Assembly: GCA_035380245.1 (NCBI GenBank)
Contig: DAOSXA010000010.1
Coordinates: forward strand, 1-13,180
DNA length: 13,180 nucleotides
Origin: Candidatus Zixiibacteriota bacterium
Lineage (GTDB): Bacteria; Zixibacteria; MSB-5A5; GN15; FEB-12
Direction of reading: 5' to 3'
Numbering within the stretch: the first letter of the stretch is position 1; the number at the start of each line of letters is the position of its first letter. A program made the position numbers and the translations under genes. The notes under the pieces were generated by a model. That model did not search any database. It worked only from the letters and a program-made list of their open reading frames with translations, and was not told the origin of the DNA. Positions 1 through 6,228 of this stretch are shown in pieces.

Positions 1-185
1 CGCATGGCGTTTTGGTAGGCTTTGTCGGCGGCCACCTTTTCGGGAATCTCCTCGCGGATGAGCTCATTCCACCAATCTTCAAAAAGGTCCGGCAGGACCT
101 TTTCCAGAAAACGCGCAAGGTTCTTTGACGCTTCGCCCAAAAGGTGAGCCATGGATGCCTGCATTCTGTTTGTCTGGTCCACCAT
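1..185 (-). CDS. Unidentified protein, N-terminal part (3' end outside window)
   Basis: Reading leftward from ATG at 183-185, a frame of 61 codons stays open to the window edge, so only the N-terminus is present. It begins MVDQTNRMQASMAHLLGEAS and continues as an alpha-helical stretch with a hydrophobic and acidic FLEKVLPDLFEDWWNELI segment. I do not recognise the family. The helical, tryptophan-rich start is reminiscent of N-terminal helical domains on some large defence proteins (HEPN/Swt1-like or helicase-associated), but this is only an impression. ATGs at codons 8 and 12 are alternative starts, because no strong ribosome binding site precedes codon 1; the nearest purine run is GAGAAT. 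It lies 37 bases after the stop of the small cysteine-rich gene, on the same strand, so it is probably the next member of the restriction-modification operon. Confidence 0.6.
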   Translation of the reverse strand, partial: MVDQTNRMQASMAHLLGEASKNLARFLEKVLPDLFEDWWNELIREEIPEKVAADKAYQNAM

Positions 186-222
186 TATCTATTCTCGATT
201 CATTTTTCGCCTTGATCCTGAT

Positions 223-450
223 CTAACCGTTGACATCAAGTTCAGTGATGAGGCCATTGAGATCTTCCTTGGCCTTTTGAAGAATCAACTGAGCGCATTC
301 CATGCAGTAATTGTTCTTTGCCATGTTTTCCTTAATGACCAAGCACTTGTCGCCTTTGCATATCACGTGTCCCTTGTTGCGAGAGCATTGTCGCCGGCGT
401 TGGGCGGTTTCGAAGCAGGCGGATACGAGAAGGCGTTTCAGCTTGGGCAT
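223..450 (-). CDS. Small cysteine-rich, probably zinc-binding protein (75 aa)
   Basis: This is a 75-residue basic protein with six cysteines (C12, C22, C31, C36, C49, C52) and H28. The order CSRNKGH, then CKGDKC, then a YCMEC pair at 48-52, followed by a helix (LILQKAKEDL), looks like a zinc-ribbon or treble-clef metal site. I cannot assign a named family. The gene is well supported despite its size. An AAGGAG ribosome binding site at 458-463 sits seven bases before the ATG, and it is formed by the last codons (AGG AGA TGA) of the upstream helicase gene, so translation is probably coupled to the helicase. The gap to the helicase stop is three bases. Such small zinc proteins often bind nucleic acid or bridge subunits. 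A role as helicase partner is inference from position. The region is lower in GC than hsdR. Confidence 0.7.
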   Translation of the reverse strand: MPKLKRLLVSACFETAQRRRQCSRNKGHVICKGDKCLVIKENMAKNNYCMECAQLILQKAKEDLNGLITELDVNG

Positions 451-453
451 AGG

Positions 454-2313
454 TCATCTCCTTGAAAGGCGATCCTGGATGTCGGATTGGACCTCGTCGC
501 CGATCTGGTCAATCTGGCCCAAGACCTCCTCAAGTCTCTCCAATGGAATCTCGCCCCGGGTTCCAACGTCGGCCTCGAGTCGCTCATTGACGAAACGGTT
601 CACGATCTGGATGACCGCCGCGAAGTTGTTGACGCTTCGAAGCTCGGGATAGGCCAAAGCAATGTTACGTCCATTGATCGAAGCGCCAATCGCGGTCACG
701 ACGCGGTTAGCCAGGGTCCGGGAACGCTCATTAAGCCTTCGGCGGGCTTCCTGGCGCCGACGCTGAGGAGTCACCGGAATCTCACGAGGCTCCATGCTTT
801 CCCTGGTTCGCGCCTGGATGAGGCGCTGACGGAGGTTGTCTCGGGATAGTCCGAGCGTTTCCGGATCAAGACCACGTCTCCGGAATTCCTCTATCAGATC
901 GTCGATAACGGCGTCGTCCATCGGGTCCAAATACGCCTGCTCGACGAAATGACTGATGATTTCATCTTGGACCACCATATCCGGGGTAAGACGTCGTCTC
1001 CGGCCTGGTTCATCGGCAGGTGGACGCTCGTCGCCGGATTCAAGCCAGCCTTGGATTAGTTCTTGGTCTTCTCGGTCGATGCGCCTGAAGTCGTCCCAAT
1101 GTCGGTCGATGTTGAGTCCCACGTGTGAGACCGCTATTCCCCGGTTGTCGAGGTGCTGCGGGTTGTTTTGGTGGATCACCCGCATGACCCGACCGATGAA
1201 CTGGACATAGGGCGATAGAGACCGGAATGGTTGAAAGATCGCCGCTACACTCAAATTGGGATGGTCGAATCCCTCCCCAAGCATTCGGACCTGAACGATG
1301 CAATCGATGCGGCTTCGACGCAAATCTTGGAGCACCTCCTCGATCTGGTCCGCCGGCATGTTGCTGTGGATTTCACGCGCGTTCAAGCCGCGCTCAGCAT
1401 AAAGCGAACGAACTTGACGCGAGTGGTCCACCGAGCAGGCGACAGCTATCAGCTGATGGAAAGTTCCTGACTGTCGTAGGTGTTGAAGCCATTGGATGCT
1501 GGCGTCCACGATGGACCGGTTGCATTCCGGGGCCAGGGCCACACCTCGGCTGAACCATTCCTCGTCCCGCAGCTGAAGGACCTCTTCAAGCGTGTGATGT
1601 CTGGAATCCCCCCGATAGGTGAAGAATATTTCCTGTGGAGCAACATTCACTGCGGTGATCTGCTTGATATACCCCCGCACCATGGCTGTGCGGAAGGGAT
1701 ATGCGTAGACCACCTCACCAGCAATCTCGCGGCCATCGCCTCTGAATGGCGTGGCGGTCAGGCTCACGACTTTGGCGTTGGGGAATCGCTCAAACACGCG
1801 CTCCCAGCTTCTGGCCACATTGTGGTGACCCTCGTCAACCATGATCAGGTCGAAAAAACCATCTGGGAAAGCAGGCAGCCATCGATCAGCTCGACTCGCC
1901 AACTGCTGGATGTTGGTTACAACGATATGGGAGTTTTCGCAGTCGTGGATATTCGCATCCTGACCGTCCAGGACGGCCGTGTACGGGCCATGATTTACGT
2001 CGGTGAGGACACGCGTAAAAGTCCAGAAGCAGTCCCGCCCGGCAATATCGAAAGCCGTAGAGATACCTCGGCGTATCTCAAGGTTCGGAGCGATCACCAG
2101 AACACGACCCTGGGCGATACCGAAGGGAAGCAGAGCCATGAGCCCCGTTTTGCCGCAACCCACTGGAATCTGGAGAATAGCGTGCTCGGAACTGTTCCGA
2201 AAATGCTGGCGTGTACGGAACCATCCCTCGACCTGGGGATCGCGTAGGTCGGGATTACCCTGGATATACGCCTGGGTGTCGTTAAAGAAACGTGCTATTT
2301 CATCATTCGTCAT
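454..2313 (-). CDS. SF2 DEAD/DEAH-type helicase (accessory helicase of the R-M operon)
   Basis: This 619-residue superfamily 2 helicase has both RecA lobes within residues 30-400. Visible motifs are Walker A PVGCGKTG at 50-57, a DEGHH variant of the DEAH Walker B at 160-164, LTATPFR (motif III) at 185-191, GEGFD (motif V region) at 346-350 and QFIGRVMR (motif VI) at 371-378. The style is that of SSL2/RadD-like helicases. There is no nuclease motif ahead of Walker A. The last ~190 residues are charged and helical, with arginine-rich runs (GRRRR at 437-441 and RRRQEARRR around 518-526), and I recognise no domain there. The start overlaps the hsdR stop by 11 bases, with a GAGG-type site upstream, so the gene belongs to the same operon. 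HsdR already carries the translocating motor, so this second motor is extra. It may remodel DNA or RNA for the downstream zinc protein, or form a separate defence module. The exact substrate is unknown. Confidence 0.88.
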   Translation of the reverse strand: MTNDEIARFFNDTQAYIQGNPDLRDPQVEGWFRTRQHFRNSSEHAILQIPVGCGKTGLMALLPFGIAQGRVLVIAPNLEIRRGISTAFDIAGRDCFWTFTRVLTDVNHGPYTAVLDGQDANIHDCENSHIVVTNIQQLASRADRWLPAFPDGFFDLIMVDEGHHNVARSWERVFERFPNAKVVSLTATPFRGDGREIAGEVVYAYPFRTAMVRGYIKQITAVNVAPQEIFFTYRGDSRHHTLEEVLQLRDEEWFSRGVALAPECNRSIVDASIQWLQHLRQSGTFHQLIAVACSVDHSRQVRSLYAERGLNAREIHSNMPADQIEEVLQDLRRSRIDCIVQVRMLGEGFDHPNLSVAAIFQPFRSLSPYVQFIGRVMRVIHQNNPQHLDNRGIAVSHVGLNIDRHWDDFRRIDREDQELIQGWLESGDERPPADEPGRRRRLTPDMVVQDEIISHFVEQAYLDPMDDAVIDDLIEEFRRRGLDPETLGLSRDNLRQRLIQARTRESMEPREIPVTPQRRRQEARRRLNERSRTLANRVVTAIGASINGRNIALAYPELRSVNNFAAVIQIVNRFVNERLEADVGTRGEIPLERLEEVLGQIDQIGDEVQSDIQDRLSRR

Positions 2314-5300
2314 TTGCGACCTCAGCCTCCTCTCTGATCTTTTCGTAGACCTCCTTGAGGAGATGCTTGCTGACTGCCTCCCGGAATTGATCTTCGTTCA
2401 TAAATTTCGCTGTTATCTCTTCGTTCTGGTCCATTCGGTCTATAAAGAGCCCCTCCAAAGCCTTGCGAAAGACGTAGCCGAAGTTTTCCATCGTGTTGGC
2501 GAGCGCTGCCTGGCGGAGGTTGCTGTCAGATACCGCGTCCTCCCGGATCGATTCGAAAAACAGCTGGTCACCCGGACGGAAATCCGTCCCGAACCGTTCA
2601 TTGAGGATGTCAATCAGCTTGGACAGCTCGATCTCGTCTCCCCGGGCAACCCCCGTTCCTACTGATGTGGGGCCTGAAACCTCGTAGCGAGCGCCGGCCT
2701 CCATAACGATTGACCCTTCGCCGATCTTCTGCAGGCGGTAATACTTCAAAGCCACATCGTCGTTGAAGTTGTAGACCGGGCCCCGGTCGCCTCTTGGCAG
2801 CTTGGTCAGCAGGAACCGGATGTACGAATAGAGCTTTTCGAGGTCGGTATCCTGGAACGGGATCACCTGTGACATGAAGGAATAAAGGTTCCTGTAGGCC
2901 ACGAGCGTCTTGCGGAATTCCTCCCGGACATCCTCGTCCAGGTCGTTATAGCGCCCCACCGCCGGATCGATGCAGGCATTCATCCTGGCATGATCCGCCG
3001 TTGTCTGGTTCGGCTTGGGCTTGTAGAAGACCTTGCAGAACTCCTCGACCTCGGCCTTGTAATAAACCTGGTGGCCGTCGAGTTTGGCTTGCAGTTCATA
3101 TAGCTGCTGGGGTTCGGCACGCTCACCGATGAGCGTCTGCTCATAATAGGGCTGAAAGGCCTTGAGAATTTCATCCGGCTCATTCACGAAATCCAGGACA
3201 AAGGTATCCTCCTTGCCGGGATGGGTGCGGTTAAGGCGCGAAAGCGTCTGCACGGCCTGGATGCCGGACAGGCGCTTGTCCACATACATCGTGTGAAGGA
3301 GGGGTTGATCAAAGCCAGTCTGGTACTTCTCCGCGACGAGCAGCACCTGGTATTCCTCTGTCCCGAAACGCTCGGGCAGTTCTTTTTCCTTGATGTGCTT
3401 GCCCTGGACATCCACGTTCATGCCGGATTCCGTGTATTCTACACCCGCAGCGTCCGGGTCGATCACGGTCCCGGAAAAGGCCACCAGCGTCTTAATGCCG
3501 GTGTAGCCTTTGTCTTTAATGTAATTGTCAAATGCCTGTTTGTACCTGACAGCGTGAAGGCGGCTGGAGGTCACCACCATGGCCTTGGCCTTGCCGCCAA
3601 TCTTGTGCATAGTGAAATGCCGGAAATGCTCGACCATGACCTCGGTCTTCTGTGCGATATTGTGCGGGTGCAGGCTCATGAATCGCGCCAGCGCCCGCGC
3701 GGCCTTGCGCTTGTCGACCTGCGGGTCATCCTCGATTGACTTGATCAGCCGGTAATATGTCTTGTATGTCGTGTAGTTCTGGAGCACGTCGAGGATGAAA
3801 CCCTCATCGATGGCCTGGCGCATGCTGTAAAGATGGAAGGGAGTCGGCTTGCCGTCCGCGCCGGGTGTGCCGAAGACCTCCAGGGTCTTGTATTTGGGCG
3901 TCGCGGTGAAGGCGAAAAAGCTGATGTTGGGTTGATGCCCGCGCTTGGCCATGGTTTTGAGGATTTCCTCCTCATAATCGGGCAGCCCTTCCGCCTCGGC
4001 CTTTGCCCTGGCCTCTTCCTTTATGGCAGCGCCGGCGAGCACGCCCTTGAGCTCGGTCGCCGTCTCGCCGCCTTGGGAGCTGTGGGCTTCGTCAACAACC
4101 ACCGCATAACGGCGCATGGGCAGTTCGCCCATTTTCTCGGTGACGAAAGGAAACTTCTGGAGCGTGGTAATTACAATCGGTACGCCCGAGGCGAGGGCCT
4201 CGGCGAGCTGTGTCGAGTTGATATCGATCTTTTGCACCACGCCCTGCTTGTGCTCGAACTGGTAAATCGTGTTCTGAAGCTGCTGGTCGAGGACAACCCT
4301 GTCGGTGATCACGATGATCGAGTCGAAAACCTTCTCGTCATTTTCGGTGTAGAGGCTGGCGAGCCGATGGGCCAGCCAAGCAATGGAGTTGGATTTGCCG
4401 CTGCCGGCGGAGTGCTGAATCAGGTAGTTGGTTCTGGTACCGCGCTCGCGGGCGTCGGCGACAAGCTTCCGCACGCAATCAAGCTGGTGATAGCGCGGGA
4501 ATATCATGGTTTCTTTCTTGATTCGCTTGCCACCGAGCTTTCTTTCCTCGATCTGCAGGTGAATGAACCGTGCCAGAATATCCAGGAAGCTGTGACGCTC
4601 CAGCACCGCTTCCCACAAATACGCGGTCTTGTAGCCGCCGGGATTTTCCGGATTGCCAGCCCCGCCACCGCAGCCCCTGTTGAAGGGCAGAAAGCGCGTG
4701 CTTTTACCCGAAAGGCGCGTGGTCATGTAGACTTCGTCAGTGTCTACCGCGAAATGGACAAGCGTGCGCTTCTTGAATTGGAAGATCAGGTCTGACGGAT
4801 CGCGGTCGTTTTTGTACTGTGTGACTGCATGCCGCCAGTTTTGGGCGGTCATTGGATTCTTCAGCTCCAGCGTGGCGACGAGAATGCCGTTGAGGGCCAG
4901 GGTCACATCAAGGGTGTTGCCATGCTTGGCCGAATAGCGGAGCTGGCGCGTAACGGTGAGTCGGTTGGCGGCATAGAGCGCCTGAGTGTCCGGGTTCATT
5001 CCACTGGCCGGGGCGAAATAGGCCACCCGGAACAGCTTGCCGAAACACTTGAACCCGTGTCGCAGGACCGAAAGGCACCCCTCGTGGCTGGAGTTGAGCG
5101 CACGGCACAGGTCGTCTATCAGCGTCTCTTCGGCCTTTTCTTTTTGGAGATTGGCAAGGTACTCCCATTCCTTGGGCTGGGTTTTCTGGATGAACGCAAT
5201 CACGTCGCCGACGAACAAACCCCGCTCGGTATCGAAACTGTCTCGGTCGCCTTTTTCATACCCACCGGCCGTGGTCAGGTAGTGTTCTATGGCGGTTTCG

Positions 5301-5329
5301 AATGCGTATTCCGTGTGTTGGCCGGGCAT
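2303..5329 (-). CDS. hsdR: Type I restriction enzyme, R (HsdR) subunit
   Basis: At 1008 residues this is normal HsdR length. HsdR translocates DNA with ATP and cuts unmodified DNA in complex with HsdM and HsdS. The N-terminal nuclease domain shows D141 in a TLDVTLALNG segment, then E155 and K157 in LELKNP, the PD-(D/E)xK signature. The motor follows, with Walker A SAGSGKS at 307-313, VVDEAH at 411-416, FTATPK at 474-479, and the late helicase motifs TGFDQPLLHTMYVDKRLSG and QTLSRLNRTHPGK. A C-terminal region of the usual HsdR type completes the protein, so it appears intact. The start ATG shares one base with the TAA stop of the PIN gene (TAATG), with GGAG just upstream, which indicates translational coupling. 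It is GC-rich (one 60-base line at 3661-3720 is 70% GC), unlike the preceding PIN gene. Confidence 0.96.
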   Translation of the reverse strand: MPGQHTEYAFETAIEHYLTTAGGYEKGDRDSFDTERGLFVGDVIAFIQKTQPKEWEYLANLQKEKAEETLIDDLCRALNSSHEGCLSVLRHGFKCFGKLFRVAYFAPASGMNPDTQALYAANRLTVTRQLRYSAKHGNTLDVTLALNGILVATLELKNPMTAQNWRHAVTQYKNDRDPSDLIFQFKKRTLVHFAVDTDEVYMTTRLSGKSTRFLPFNRGCGGGAGNPENPGGYKTAYLWEAVLERHSFLDILARFIHLQIEERKLGGKRIKKETMIFPRYHQLDCVRKLVADARERGTRTNYLIQHSAGSGKSNSIAWLAHRLASLYTENDEKVFDSIIVITDRVVLDQQLQNTIYQFEHKQGVVQKIDINSTQLAEALASGVPIVITTLQKFPFVTEKMGELPMRRYAVVVDEAHSSQGGETATELKGVLAGAAIKEEARAKAEAEGLPDYEEEILKTMAKRGHQPNISFFAFTATPKYKTLEVFGTPGADGKPTPFHLYSMRQAIDEGFILDVLQNYTTYKTYYRLIKSIEDDPQVDKRKAARALARFMSLHPHNIAQKTEVMVEHFRHFTMHKIGGKAKAMVVTSSRLHAVRYKQAFDNYIKDKGYTGIKTLVAFSGTVIDPDAAGVEYTESGMNVDVQGKHIKEKELPERFGTEEYQVLLVAEKYQTGFDQPLLHTMYVDKRLSGIQAVQTLSRLNRTHPGKEDTFVLDFVNEPDEILKAFQPYYEQTLIGERAEPQQLYELQAKLDGHQVYYKAEVEEFCKVFYKPKPNQTTADHARMNACIDPAVGRYNDLDEDVREEFRKTLVAYRNLYSFMSQVIPFQDTDLEKLYSYIRFLLTKLPRGDRGPVYNFNDDVALKYYRLQKIGEGSIVMEAGARYEVSGPTSVGTGVARGDEIELSKLIDILNERFGTDFRPGDQLFFESIREDAVSDSNLRQAALANTMENFGYVFRKALEGLFIDRMDQNEEITAKFMNEDQFREAVSKHLLKEVYEKIREEAEVANDE

Positions 5330-6228
5330 TATTGTTCTCCCTTTTCGGCCATAGATGAAGGAACCTCGCAGAAAGGCAATCCGGCCATCTCTGCCTTGTT
5401 TTGCAGGTTGATATCCGACGTGACAATAAAAGCACGCATGGCAAGATCGGCTCGCATAACATCAATGGCGGATGCCAAGAAACGATCATCCGCATTGGCA
5501 GAGTCGAGCCACGACAGGCTCTGATCCATATTCGGTTCATTTGCTATTGATCGAAGGGCCACTCGGCCTTTTACAACATCGACACCGTCTTGCAGAGATC
5601 CACGTCTCCGGTATTCTTTTATCCGGCGGATAACCGAAGATGCCTTCTCACGAACTTGCTGGTTTTTATGGTTCATCTTGTGCTTATCAAGTTCTGACAG
5701 GACCGTTGGAGTTAAAACGACGGTAAACATTTTCACGTCCTCGAAGTGCCAGTGCTCGATATCTGGATTATGGATCAGGGCGTTTGTATCGGCTATTGCC
5801 AACGCTTCTCCGGTAGAGCTATTGCAATATTTCTCAAGCGTGTTGATGATCTCTTCGATCAGGGAACGGAAGCCTTCCACTGCTTCGTCCCGTGATTTCC
5901 ACCACGTAGTTCCTTCCTGCTCCACCGATCTTCGTATTGTCTCAAGCGCCCCTTGCATATTGTTCTGAACACCATTCGGGAGGTTTCGGGTCAGTGCCCG
6001 AACAAGCTCAGAAAAGCGGCCAATCTCTGGAAGCAGCTTGACTTGAATCTGCTTGCCCGCCGGGGGCAGATCATTCCAGAACTGGTTTCCGCCTGGACTG
6101 ATAAGGACTACCGAATCCCCCGGTGTATTTGCCGGATGCATTGCAGAAAAGTTGCCGATTAACCGGATGCCTTCTTCGTAGATGCGATTCGCCCTTATCC
6201 GAAGAAGGTCGAGCATTGAATGAGTCAT
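5329..6228 (-). CDS. PIN-domain (PIN_4/PhoH-type) nuclease protein inside the R-M operon
   Basis: This 299-residue protein has a helical N-terminal half (residues 1-140) of unknown family and a C-terminal PIN domain. The acidic residues expected of an active, metal-dependent PIN ribonuclease are all present: D147 in ADTNALIHNPDIEHW, E179 in VLSELDKHK, D247/D248 in NADDRFL and D272 in VTSDINLQNKAEMAGL. The DTN, then SELDKHK, then TSDINLQNKA arrangement is that of the PIN_4 type found in PhoH-like proteins. The gene starts with an ATGA overlap on the methylase gene and ends in a TAATG overlap with hsdR, so it is translated with both. Composition is lower in GC than hsdM and hsdR (42% in 5641-5700). 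PIN proteins are mostly RNases. Its place between hsdMS and hsdR is not standard for type I systems, and an infection-triggered RNase role is inference. Confidence 0.85.
   Translation of the reverse strand: MTHSMLDLLRIRANRIYEEGIRLIGNFSAMHPANTPGDSVVLISPGGNQFWNDLPPAGKQIQVKLLPEIGRFSELVRALTRNLPNGVQNNMQGALETIRRSVEQEGTTWWKSRDEAVEGFRSLIEEIINTLEKYCNSSTGEALAIADTNALIHNPDIEHWHFEDVKMFTVVLTPTVLSELDKHKMNHKNQQVREKASSVIRRIKEYRRRGSLQDGVDVVKGRVALRSIANEPNMDQSLSWLDSANADDRFLASAIDVMRADLAMRAFIVTSDINLQNKAEMAGLPFCEVPSSMAEKGEQ

Noticed and set aside
1480..2247. Plus-strand open frame of 255 codons
   Set aside because: It is antisense to the first RecA domain of the SF2 helicase, and no independent support was found.
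3833..4795. Plus-strand open frame of 320 codons
   Set aside because: It is antisense to the helicase core of hsdR, where minus-strand motifs (Walker A, DEAH, ATP) are intact. No ribosome binding site or family signature was seen.
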